Shown: positions 1 to 7,175 of the stretch, piece after piece
Layout: each line of letters opens with the position of its first letter
Numbering within the stretch: the first letter of the stretch is position 1
Origin: JBDUDR01 sp040002845
Lineage (GTDB): Bacteria; Actinomycetota; Actinomycetes; Propionibacteriales; Nocardioidaceae
Length of the DNA stretch: 15,681 nucleotides
Direction of reading: 5' to 3'
Assembly: GCA_040002845.1 (NCBI GenBank)
Contig: JBDUDR010000056.1
Location: forward strand, 1-15,681
Position numbers and translations under genes: made by a program
Notes under the pieces: model-generated
Databases searched by the model: none
What the model was told of the DNA's origin: nothing
Seen by the model: only the letters and a program-made list of their open reading frames with translations

Positions 1-118
1 ACCGCCGCACTGTGTCGCGGATGCCTCGCACGACAGGGCGGGGCAAGGGCTTGCGTAGCACCTCGCTGTAGGCCGGGAGCTGCATGCCGCGCTTCGAGCG
101 GGACTCAGAGATCGGCAC
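1..118 (-). CDS. Truncated gene of unknown function (5' end only)
   Basis: An open frame begins with GTG at 118 and runs off the left edge without a stop, giving 39 residues that start VPISESRSKRG. A perfect GGAGG at 124-128 lies five bases upstream of the GTG and decides this start; an in-frame ATG twelve codons in (85-83) has no such site. The visible part is basic, with many Arg and Lys, and shows no recognisable motif, signal peptide or membrane segment. It is divergent from the glycosyltransferase operon that starts at 284, so it may belong to the same surface-polysaccharide locus, but that is only inference from position. I do not recognise the family. Confidence 0.5.
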   Translation of the reverse strand, partial: MPISESRSKRGMQLPAYSEVLRKPLPRPVVRGIRDTVRR

Positions 119-211
119 TACTACCTCCGGGCGGAGCGTTGCGTCGGTATGTTCGCGGCAAGCAGCTGGCGTCCTGAGCCCGAGCTGCCACGCATCAGTC
201 TGATGTATCCG

Positions 212-239
212 CTGACTTCTTGTTTTCATTCTCTAGCAT
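212..239 (+). promoter_or_regulatory. Candidate promoter of the glycosyltransferase-sulfotransferase operon
   Basis: CTGACT (212-217) and TAGCAT (234-239) are separated by 16 bases and resemble -35 and -10 boxes of a housekeeping sigma factor, four of six matches each. Transcription would begin near 246, leaving a leader of about 40 bases before the TTG start at 284. This is a pattern match only. Confidence 0.35.
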
Positions 240-283
240 CTGCGACAGAATGCGGACTTGCTTGGGGCTAAAGGAGGGGAGCC

Positions 284-1399
284 TTGCGTGTTCTGCACGT
301 ATCCGAGGTCACGACTGGCGGCGTCCTCAGTCTGGTTCGAACCTACGCGGTCGAGCAGGAGCGAAGGGGAAATGCAGCGTACCTTCTTGCCTCGGAGCCG
401 ATGGGCTTCGAGGCCGCTAGGTTCCGGACCTGGTCAGCCGCGCGGAGGCGCCCGTACGCCTTCCCGCTGGCCGTCCGGCAACTTGCCGCAACTGCCCGCG
501 ATATAGGTCCGGACGTGATTCACCTGCACTCATTCTTCGCGGGCGTCCTCGGCCGCACCGGGCTGGGAACGATCCCACGGTCGACGGCTGTGGTCTACCA
601 GCCTCACAGCTGGTCGTTCGGCGCGGTCGACAGTTCGGCGTTGAGACGCGCAGTCATCCGCATCGAGCGTTCGGGCGCGAAACGCACTGATCGCCTGGTG
701 GCCAACTGTCACGAGGAGCTCACAGAGGGCCTTACGAATGGAGTGCGTGCACCTCACACGGTGCTGGGCCTGCCCCTGGACACCGACTTCTTCACCCCAC
801 TGGACGCCGACGAGCGGGCGCGACTTCGCGCACGCCTCGGCCTCGACGACCGGGTTGTCGCCGCCTGCGTCGGCCGGCTGTGCAGGCAGAAGGCGCAGGA
901 CCGGCTGGTGGCCGCCTGGGAAGCGGCACCCGTTCCCGGCACCGTGCTGCTTCTCGTCGGCGGCGGCGACGATCACGCCCTGCGCAGGCTCGCACCCAGA
1001 GAGTGGGGGCGATCAATCCTCGCCGTCGGACACCAAGACGACATCCGCTCATGGTTGCGAGCCAGCGATCTCCTGATACAGGCGTCCAGGTTCGAAGGGC
1101 AGTCGGTGGCGGTGGCAGAGGCCATGGCCTGTGGCCTTCCGGCGGTGGTCTTGGACGTCAACGGCTCACACGAGACGATCGATTCGGGCTCGTTGGATCC
1201 GGCCGGAGCGGTGGTCCCGCAGCCGGATATGGCGGGCCTCCTCGCCGCCTGCGGTGTCCGAGCTGCGGACCCGGCGCTGCGCGCCAAGGAGTCCCAGGCA
1301 GCACGCGACCGCGCGGTTGCGTTCTTCTCCATCCAAAACGTGATGGACCGCCTCGACGGTGCCTACGCGGACGCCATCGCTCGCGCCGCCGCGACCTGA
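284..1399 (+). CDS. Family 4 glycosyltransferase (GT-B fold)
   Basis: A 371-residue protein with the layout of a GT4 retaining glycosyltransferase, which transfers a nucleotide-activated sugar to a lipid-linked or polysaccharide acceptor at the inner face of the membrane. The N-terminus RVLHVSEVTTGGV matches the family's first strand and glycine loop (residues 2-14). The donor domain has VGRLCRQK (about 197-203) and the EX7E signature with E271 and E279, followed by AMACGLPAVV. The start is TTG: AAGGAGG at 271-277 sits six bases before it and no better in-frame start exists. It is followed after 12 bases by the sulfotransferase, so the two are surely one operon. The sugar and acceptor cannot be told from sequence. 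The family call is secure; a role in exopolysaccharide or glycolipid assembly is inferred from the neighbours. Confidence 0.9.
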   Translation: MRVLHVSEVTTGGVLSLVRTYAVEQERRGNAAYLLASEPMGFEAARFRTWSAARRRPYAFPLAVRQLAATARDIGPDVIHLHSFFAGVLGRTGLGTIPRSTAVVYQPHSWSFGAVDSSALRRAVIRIERSGAKRTDRLVANCHEELTEGLTNGVRAPHTVLGLPLDTDFFTPLDADERARLRARLGLDDRVVAACVGRLCRQKAQDRLVAAWEAAPVPGTVLLLVGGGDDHALRRLAPREWGRSILAVGHQDDIRSWLRASDLLIQASRFEGQSVAVAEAMACGLPAVVLDVNGSHETIDSGSLDPAGAVVPQPDMAGLLAACGVRAADPALRAKESQAARDRAVAFFSIQNVMDRLDGAYADAIARAAAT

Positions 1400-1411
1400 G
1401 GAGCGGGGGCG

Positions 1412-2332
1412 ATGTGCGCACAAATGGTGCCCAACTTCGCGGTAGTCGGTGCCGCGCGAGCGGGCAGCACTGCCGTCATAGAGGCCTTGCGGGCTCACCC
1501 TGACGCTTTCGTCTGCCAGCCCAAGGAACCGCACTACTTCGCGTTCGCGGGCCAGAGGGTGGCGTTCTGCGGTCCTGGGGACGCAGCCACCATCAATCGG
1601 GTAGCCCGCACGAACCGGGACGCCTTCCTGGCCTTGTTCCCAGAAGAGGGCAAGGAGTCGTACACCGCCCTTGGTGAAGGCTCGGTGTCCTCGCTCTATT
1701 ACCACGAGCATGCCATCCCGGCGATCCAGGAGATCAACTCCGCGATGAAGATCGTGATGGTGTTGCGCGACCCGGTCGACCGGGCCTACTCCAGCTACCA
1801 GTATCTGCGGGTTCGCGGCTTTGAGCCGGTCGACGACTTCATGCTGGCCGTGGCGCTGGAGGAGAAGCGGCGCAGCGAGGGTTGGCACCACCTGTGGCAC
1901 TACACCGGTATGAGCTACTACGCCGAGTCGGTTCGCCACTACCTGCGGAGTTTCGGCCAGGAGCATGTTGGCGTGTGGTTCTACGACGACCTGACAGCAC
2001 GGCCCGAGACCTGTGTCAACGAGATCTACGCGTTCCTCGGCCTTGACGCGAGCCGGGTCGAGGCAACGCTGCCGCGAGTCAATGTCTCCGGCCAACCACG
2101 CCGGAGGTCGGCACAGAAGATGATCGCGTGGGCCTCTCGGCACGAGATGGTCCGCGCCGGTCTGAAGCGTGCCGTGCCCTTCGGAGTACGGGAAAAGGTC
2201 CGCGCGGCGAACCTTCGGCCCAGCGCCGTATCCTCCGAGCATCGTGCCGAACTTGTCCGGCACTTCGTCCGCGACACCGGCGAACTTTCGAACATACTGG
2301 ACAAACGGGTCCCGGACTGGACTCGCGGCTGA
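1412..2332 (+). CDS. PAPS-dependent sulfotransferase
   Basis: A 306-residue cytosolic-type sulfotransferase, moving a sulfuryl group from PAPS to a hydroxyl or amine acceptor. The N-terminal strand-loop VVGAARAGSTA (residues 11-21) is the 5'-phosphosulfate loop, with Arg16 at the place often held by Lys. KEPHYFA (38-44) is typical of the bacterial branch. VLRDPVDRAYSSY (117-129) is the 3'-phosphate-binding motif, with the conserved Arg119 and Ser127. The ATG at 1412 has GGAG at 1400-1403, directly after the stop of the upstream glycosyltransferase; an ATG at 1424 is a less likely alternative. Tight coupling to a glycosyltransferase suggests the acceptor is a glycan or glycolipid made by that enzyme. 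The final codons lie in the left arm of a strong hairpin (2312-2350) and the stop codon falls in its loop. No PAPS-synthesis genes are seen in the window. Confidence 0.88.
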   Translation: MCAQMVPNFAVVGAARAGSTAVIEALRAHPDAFVCQPKEPHYFAFAGQRVAFCGPGDAATINRVARTNRDAFLALFPEEGKESYTALGEGSVSSLYYHEHAIPAIQEINSAMKIVMVLRDPVDRAYSSYQYLRVRGFEPVDDFMLAVALEEKRRSEGWHHLWHYTGMSYYAESVRHYLRSFGQEHVGVWFYDDLTARPETCVNEIYAFLGLDASRVEATLPRVNVSGQPRRRSAQKMIAWASRHEMVRAGLKRAVPFGVREKVRAANLRPSAVSSEHRAELVRHFVRDTGELSNILDKRVPDWTRG

Positions 2333-2350
2333 GGAGCGAGTCCAGTCCGG
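2312..2350. terminator. Perfect 15-bp hairpin, likely bidirectional terminator
   Basis: CCGGACTGGACTCGC (2312-2326) pairs perfectly with GCGAGTCCAGTCCGG (2336-2350) around a nine-base loop. The left arm encodes the last residues of the sulfotransferase, whose TGA (2330-2332) is in the loop. The convergent secreted-protein gene ends 18 bases further at 2368. There is no T-tract on either strand, which is common in high-GC actinobacterial terminators. Position between two convergent stops supports termination in both directions. Confidence 0.75.
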
Positions 2351-2367
2351 AGACTATGCGGCCAGCA

Positions 2368-3660
2368 TCACGGCAGGGCGCAGAACGCGATCCCGTAGTG
2401 GTGCTTGGTGTTGAAGAACTTCCCGTCACTTGCGATCCACAGGCCGGTGGCGCTGGCGAAGAAATCGTATCCGCCGGTCGCGTGCTTCATGATCGGGTCC
2501 CACGAGTTCGCGTTGCCGGTCACCGGATCGATTGCGCCACCACCCCACCTGACGACTGCACCCGGGCCGGCCGAGTCGCGACCGTAGGGGTTGTCGAGCC
2601 AACGGCTGTGTCCCTGGACGTAAACTGCCGCACCAGTCGCTGACACGGAGTGCAGCGTGTCGCCGCCGGTGTAGTTGATCCAGGTCGGCACGGTTGGAGA
2701 CAGGTTGTTGGTCTCGAAGCGGGCAGCCGCATCGCAGATGGCGGTTCCGATCTGCGAGGTCTGGGCCGGGACGAAGCCGGTCGCCACGAAGACGAAGTAG
2801 CTGCCGTCGGGTGAGAAGTCCACGTCTGTGAGCTGCGCGACGCGGTTACCTGTGTTGGTGGCGCACTTGGTGTTCAGAGGCGTGTAGTACCACGAGCTGA
2901 GGCTTGCCGAGGTCGCGCCCAGGTTGAGCATGAATGCGCGCTGACGAACCTGATTGTCCACTGACGTGAAGTTGCCGACCGCCACCAGACGAGTGCCCGC
3001 CGGGTTGACTGCGAACTTGAACACCTGCGAGGGGGTGGTGCTCACCGGCACCGTCCCGGTGATCGGGATGTCGATGTAGCCGGTATTCACACCCGTTGTC
3101 GGGTTGAGCGCAACCAACCGGCTCTGGAAGGTGCCGCTGACCAGCAGGCGACCGTCGACCAGGTGGATCTCGGTCACGCGACCATGGTTGATCTTCGGGT
3201 TGAACGTCGTGTCGAGCTGTCCGGTCGTCGCGTCGAGCTTGGCGATCGCGGGACGACTGACGCCGTTGACCGTGGTGAACTCGCCACCGATGTAGATGGA
3301 GTCGCCGGCCGGCTCGATCGCCCAGACGTCATTGTCGACGTCGGGCGCAAAACTGTTGATCGTGCCGGTCGTCGCACTGAACGAAAACAGGTTGTGCCGT
3401 TCGTAGGTCACGTTTCGGGCGGAGTTCTGCACGGAGTGAAACCGTCCGCCGGTGAAGATGGTGTCGCCGAGCTGGTTGATGGCATAGGCGATCGGCCGGT
3501 CCTGGACAGCGTCTGCTGCGACATGGGGGGTATACGAGACAGCGTCCTCATTGACCACTGTGGGTTGTGCCAGCGACGCGTTGGCCACACCGGCCGCGCC
3601 CGCGACCATGATCGCGCCGACGCCTACGGCCACCGCGATCTTGCTGAACCTGCCGATCAT
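2368..3660 (-). CDS. Secreted delta-60 repeat / beta-propeller-like protein
   Basis: A 430-residue protein with a clear Sec signal peptide: basic start MIGRFSK, hydrophobic stretch to about residue 25, and an ANA-S cleavage site after residue 28. The mature part carries repeats of the type GGxFxxVNG...IAxLDxxTGxxDxxFxP, seen at about 68-110 (GGRFHSVQ), 121-155 (GGEFTTVNGVSRPAIAKLD), 171-190 (SGTFQSRLVALNPTTG) and 220-245 (VGNFTSVDNQVRQRAFMLNL). This matches delta-60/DUF5122-type propeller repeats known from surface and secreted proteins. Three Cys remain after the signal, one in the last few residues (FCALP). ATG at 3660 is preceded by GGAG eight bases away. No cell-wall anchor or catalytic motif is visible, so it is probably released or held non-covalently. 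Function is unknown; proximity to the sugar-transferase gene suggests a surface-matrix role. Confidence 0.75.
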   Translation of the reverse strand: MIGRFSKIAVAVGVGAIMVAGAAGVANASLAQPTVVNEDAVSYTPHVAADAVQDRPIAYAINQLGDTIFTGGRFHSVQNSARNVTYERHNLFSFSATTGTINSFAPDVDNDVWAIEPAGDSIYIGGEFTTVNGVSRPAIAKLDATTGQLDTTFNPKINHGRVTEIHLVDGRLLVSGTFQSRLVALNPTTGVNTGYIDIPITGTVPVSTTPSQVFKFAVNPAGTRLVAVGNFTSVDNQVRQRAFMLNLGATSASLSSWYYTPLNTKCATNTGNRVAQLTDVDFSPDGSYFVFVATGFVPAQTSQIGTAICDAAARFETNNLSPTVPTWINYTGGDTLHSVSATGAAVYVQGHSRWLDNPYGRDSAGPGAVVRWGGGAIDPVTGNANSWDPIMKHATGGYDFFASATGLWIASDGKFFNTKHHYGIAFCALP

Positions 3661-3703
3661 GTGTCGTTCTCCGTTCCCACCCGCCTGCGCGGGCTCCTCA
3701 GCC

Positions 3704-3740
3704 GTAACGAGCCCGACGCATGCGGGCTCGCTTGGGTTAC
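3704..3740 (-). terminator. Candidate terminator downstream of the glycosylphosphotransferase gene
   Basis: CGAGCCCG (3708-3715) and CGGGCTCG (3723-3730) form a perfect eight-bp stem with a seven-base loop. A further GTAA (3704-3707) can pair with TTAC (3737-3740) across a bulge. It lies about 20-55 bases beyond the stop of the minus-strand gene ending at 3760 and before the next start at 3660. There is no real T-tract, so partial read-through into the secreted-protein gene is possible. Confidence 0.5.
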
Positions 3741-3759
3741 GCGTTTGTTTGCAGGGTTT

Positions 3760-5199
3760 TCAGTAAGCGCCCTTGGTGCTGACCACGGCTCCGAACGTGC
3801 GGGCTGCAATGGTCAGATCCAGGACGGGGTCCCAGTTGTCGACGTACTCGAGGTCGAAATGAACCGCCTCATCCCAGGACAGGTCGGCACGTCCACTCAC
3901 CTGCCATAGCCCCGTCATCCCGGGCTTGACATCGAGGCGGCGGCAAGACCACTCGTCGTACCGGGCTAACTCATGGGGCAACGCGGGCCGCGGCCCGATC
4001 AGCGCCATCTCTCCCCTGAGCACGTTGAAGATCTGTGGGAGCTCGTCGAGCGAGGTGCGACGCAGGATCTTGCCTATCCTGGTCATCCGAGGATCGTCCC
4101 GCATCTTGAACAGCCCTGTGTCACCGTGGTCACTCAGGGAGGCCAGCTCGGCTTGGCGTTCCGGGGCATCGACGCACATGGTCCGCAGCTTGAGCATCGT
4201 GAAAGGTTTGCCGTCAGTGCCGATCCTGGTCTGCCGGAACAGAGACGGGCCGCGAGACTCGAGGCGCACCAGCACCGCGAGCAGGCCGATCACCGGCACG
4301 ATGACAAGGCTGAGCAGAGCGACCATCACCCACTCCACCACCGACTTGACTGCGGCCTTGGTGCCTTGTAGCTGCCGTGGGAGCACATCGATCATCAGCC
4401 GGCCATCCGTGGTGCGCGTACGCACTCTGTGCACTCCCACGTCCTGCAAAGGGGTGATCAGGCTCAACCTCGCCCCGGCTCGCTCCAACTTCCACGACAA
4501 CCGGCGAAGATCGCTATGCGAGAGCCCGGAACCAGGAAGGACGGCGACGCGGTCGGCATCGATGCCGCTCGCGACGTCAGCTGCCTGGCCGGGCGAACCG
4601 AGCAGTCGCACCTGACCGCCACTCGCGTACATGGCATCGTCTTCAAAATCTGACGTAGGCAGGCACGCCCCAACCACATGGGGTGCAGACTTCGAATCGT
4701 TCCATCGACTGGCTATCTCGGCGACGCTCTCGGCGCTGCCAACCAGCACGACATTCTCGCGCCTGCTGCTCGGCACGAGACGCGCCAGCGGTAGCAATAG
4801 CCGGACCGCGGTGGATGCCAAGACGGCCAGTGCCACGGTCACGACTGCCAGCCGCAGCGGGATGGGGCGCGCGTCGACCGAGTTGGCGATTGCGATCGCG
4901 GCCACCAGCCCGACGGCCGCGCGGACGGGTTGACGGAAGCCGAGCCGCTCGGACGACGTAAGGCCGCGCTGCAGGTACGAGATGGCGGTCGGCCAGGCGA
5001 CCAGCAGCGCGAGGGCGATCAGCGGACGCATGATGGTCAGCGACGTGGCAATCGTTGCGAGGGCCACTGCCACACCGTCGGCGATGACAACAGCCGCCAG
5101 GCCGTCTTTGGCCCGCAAGGCTGAGCTGCCCGACGCGAACGGCAGCGCGCGCCCGACCTGCAGACTCGTGGCCGTTTCGGCTGAATCGGAGACCGTCAT
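3760..5199 (-). CDS. Polyprenyl-phosphate glycosylphosphotransferase (exopolysaccharide priming enzyme)
   Basis: A 479-residue membrane enzyme of the bacterial sugar transferase family (WbaP/WcaJ type), which moves a sugar-1-phosphate from a UDP-sugar to undecaprenyl phosphate and so starts a polysaccharide repeat unit. The N-terminal third has four hydrophobic segments (about 33-55, 58-75, 93-107, 116-138), then a soluble CoA-binding-like domain (about 147-260). One more membrane segment (about 288-312) is followed by the catalytic domain: FRQTRIG (321-327), KLRTM (337-341), DDPRMTRIGKILRRTSLDELPQ with the catalytic Asp385-Glu386 pair, GPRPALPHE and PGMTGLWQVSGR (426-437). The ATG at 5199 has GGAGG about five bases upstream. 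The gene is complete and all key residues are present. A long gene-free stretch lies upstream and presumably holds its promoter. The sugar cannot be deduced. Confidence 0.93.
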   Translation of the reverse strand: MTVSDSAETATSLQVGRALPFASGSSALRAKDGLAAVVIADGVAVALATIATSLTIMRPLIALALLVAWPTAISYLQRGLTSSERLGFRQPVRAAVGLVAAIAIANSVDARPIPLRLAVVTVALAVLASTAVRLLLPLARLVPSSRRENVVLVGSAESVAEIASRWNDSKSAPHVVGACLPTSDFEDDAMYASGGQVRLLGSPGQAADVASGIDADRVAVLPGSGLSHSDLRRLSWKLERAGARLSLITPLQDVGVHRVRTRTTDGRLMIDVLPRQLQGTKAAVKSVVEWVMVALLSLVIVPVIGLLAVLVRLESRGPSLFRQTRIGTDGKPFTMLKLRTMCVDAPERQAELASLSDHGDTGLFKMRDDPRMTRIGKILRRTSLDELPQIFNVLRGEMALIGPRPALPHELARYDEWSCRRLDVKPGMTGLWQVSGRADLSWDEAVHFDLEYVDNWDPVLDLTIAARTFGAVVSTKGAY

Positions 5200-5630
5200 C
5201 GTCCCTCCCCGCAGCGGCAGAGAGGTGCTCCCCGGTTGATATGCAACATGAACCCCAGCTGTCTTCGATGCCAGCTCCGCCCCTTTGTGGGTGCAGCGCG
5301 TACGCAGCGTAGTCGATTACGGTCCGTCAGCGAAATCCTTTTGGACAAAGATTCTCGGGCAAATTGGAAAAGTGACCCGATCGCCCGGAATCCCTAGTCT
5401 GCTTGGGCTATTGGCGCAGTTTGAGTGTTCTACCAAGCGCGATCAGATGGTCGCAAAGAGTAATATTTCACCCAGAGTAGCAACATGGAACACCTAGTGC
5501 ATATCCGAAATATCATGTCTTATGTGACTGTAGGTGACCATGCGAGTGCGACTGGTGAGAGCAGGGCTGCCCGATGGGGCGACGTTCGTGGAATGTGGGT
5601 CCGTCCGGGCGCCCGAGGGCGACCTCGGAG
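5200..5630. other. 431-bp gene-free interval, AT-richer than its flanks
   Basis: This lies between the start of the glycosylphosphotransferase gene (minus) and the end of pth (minus). The stretch from about 5330 to 5530 is visibly richer in A and T than the rest of the window. Short frames here lack a ribosome binding site and typical codon use, and I see no RNA gene. It should hold the promoter of the glycosylphosphotransferase gene, but no convincing -35/-10 pair stands out. Near its right end, CCGAGG (5613-5618) and CCTCGG (5623-5628) form a six-bp hairpin with a four-base loop, three to eighteen bases past the pth stop, a weak candidate terminator. Confidence 0.6.
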
Positions 5631-6215
5631 TCAGCTGTTGAAGCGACTCTGCGTGATGCTCAGCCCCGCCGCGAGCAAACTCTCGACGGCGTCGGCGGCC
5701 CGTTCGACGGCCATCGGCACGTCGGCTCGCTCGGCATGGGTGAAGTTGGACAGCACGAAGTCCGCCGGGTCACGCCGGCCCGGTGGCCGGCCGATACCGA
5801 GACGAACGCGGTGAAACTCGCCTGTCCCCAATGAGCGGCGCAGCGATCTCAGCCCGTTATGACCGTTGTCTCCCCCGCCGAACTTCACCCGCAGGGTGCC
5901 GAAGGGAAGGTCGAGCTCGTCGTGGATCGCGACCAACCGCTCGGTGGGGATCTTGTAAAACCGCATCAGGGCACTGATGGGACCGCCGACCTCGTTCATG
6001 TACGAACGCGCCTTGGCGAGCACGACTCTGGTGGCCGAGTGCCCACCCAGGCGGCCCTCGACGACATCGGCCAGCCGGCTCCTGTGTGACCTCCACGAGC
6101 CCGTCATCCGCTCCCCCAGCAGATCGGCCACTCGGTAGCCAAGGTTGTGACGAGTCTCGGCATAGCTCGCGCCAGGGTTGCCGAGCCCGGCTACCAGCCA
6201 AACCTCGTCGTCCAC
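5631..6215 (-). CDS. pth: Peptidyl-tRNA hydrolase
   Basis: A 194-residue cytosolic enzyme that cleaves peptidyl-tRNAs released by stalled ribosomes and recycles the tRNA. It has the full signature: LVAGLGNPGASYAETRHNLG (residues 7-26) with Asn12 and the catalytic His23, SYMNEVGGP with Asn74, HDELDLPFG with Asp99, and GHNGLRSL with Asn120. The loop before the last motif reads GGGDNGHNG where GGGAGGHNG is more usual, a conservative variation. Length is normal. It starts at GTG 6215 with GGGAG four to five bases upstream. It follows rplY after 72 bases on the same strand, the order seen in Streptomyces and Mycobacterium, and is probably cotranscribed with it. Confidence 0.97.
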   Translation of the reverse strand: MDDEVWLVAGLGNPGASYAETRHNLGYRVADLLGERMTGSWRSHRSRLADVVEGRLGGHSATRVVLAKARSYMNEVGGPISALMRFYKIPTERLVAIHDELDLPFGTLRVKFGGGDNGHNGLRSLRRSLGTGEFHRVRLGIGRPPGRRDPADFVLSNFTHAERADVPMAVERAADAVESLLAAGLSITQSRFNS

Positions 6216-6287
6216 GGCGCTCCCGGCCCGTCTTTAGGTCCCTGCCTGATTGCTCCGCAGTCGTCGGCGGGGCCGTGAGGGGAGGGC

Positions 6288-6965
6288 TCAGGCCCGCTCT
6301 CCGGCGTCCTCGCCGGGCGTCTCCACGTCCTGCTCGGTCTCCCCCTCGGCGGGCACAACAGTCGGCTCTTCACGCTCGATGCCTGCCTCCGCCTCGGCCT
6401 CGGCGAGCTCAGCCTCGAGCTCCTCGGCGGTCTGGGCCGCGGTGATGTTGACGACCAGGACGTCGTCATCGAGCTGCAGGGAAGAGCCTTCCGGCAGCAC
6501 AAGGTCCTTCGCCAGGACCTGAGACCCCACCGCGAGGCCGTCGAGCGAGACCTCGATGCTGTTGGGGATGTTGGTCGCCTCTGCCTCGATGGCGATGGTC
6601 GCGTGCTCGGTGACCACCAGGGTCTCCGGGGCGGCTTCACCCACGAGGTGTACGGCGACCTCGACCGTGACCTTCTCGCCCCGTCGGACCAAGATCAGGT
6701 CGGCGTGCTCGATGTGGCCCCTGATCGGGTCGCGTTGCACCGCCTTGGGCAGAGCAAGCTGACTGTTGCCCTGGAACTCCACGGAGAGCAGTGCGTTGGC
6801 GGTCTTCAACGCGAGCATCAGGTCGTGGCCCGGAAGCGTGATGTGTACCGGGTCGCTGCCGTGGCCGTACAACACCGCCGGGATCTTGTGGTCACGGCGG
6901 ATCCGGCGCGCAGCGCCCTTACCGAACTCGGTTCGGGGCTCGGCTTGAATCTTGACCTCGGGCAT
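6288..6965 (-). CDS. rplY: 50S ribosomal protein L25 / general stress protein Ctc
   Basis: A 225-residue protein of the long (CTC) form of bL25, which binds 5S rRNA in the large ribosomal subunit. The N-terminal 5S-binding domain is seen in EPRTEFGKGAARRIRR and IPAVLYGHG, then HIEHADLILVRRGEKVTVEV. The C-terminal domain contains ATNIPNSIEVSLDGLAVGSQVLAKDL. The last 45 residues or so form a Glu/Ala-rich acidic tail, usual in actinobacterial members. GGAG at 6971-6974 lies five bases before the ATG at 6965. In M. tuberculosis a lipoprotein gene (lpqT) sits between rplY and prs; here there is only a 210-bp gap, which probably holds a separate promoter for rplY-pth. Confidence 0.96.
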   Translation of the reverse strand: MPEVKIQAEPRTEFGKGAARRIRRDHKIPAVLYGHGSDPVHITLPGHDLMLALKTANALLSVEFQGNSQLALPKAVQRDPIRGHIEHADLILVRRGEKVTVEVAVHLVGEAAPETLVVTEHATIAIEAEATNIPNSIEVSLDGLAVGSQVLAKDLVLPEGSSLQLDDDVLVVNITAAQTAEELEAELAEAEAEAGIEREEPTVVPAEGETEQDVETPGEDAGERA

Positions 6966-7175
6966 TCATGCTCCTGGATGACGATGACGTGGGACGGCGG
7001 TGCAGCGGTGTCGCCCCAGCAGAGGTGCGTACACAGCCACCACCGCGTCGATGACGGAGCTCGAGTGGGCTGTGTGTCGCGCATTCGAGCCGGCCGCAGG
7101 GCCACTCCCTCGCCGAGGTAACCGGGCAATACTAACAAGTGTCGGATCGCGGGGGGTTGTCGCTGCCGCGGGTCG

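Noticed and set aside
1166..2263. 365-codon open frame on the minus strand opposite the glycosyltransferase and sulfotransferase
   Set aside because: It crosses two well-supported plus-strand genes and their junction and has no recognisable domain.
5285..5497. 70-codon frame in the gap between the sugar transferase gene and pth
   Set aside because: No ribosome binding site and codon use unlike the flanking genes; I treat it as chance.
7129..7134. TAGTAT box on the minus strand as promoter of rplY
   Set aside because: It resembles a -10 box, but no -35 lies at a suitable distance and the leader would be over 150 bases; not enough to annotate.
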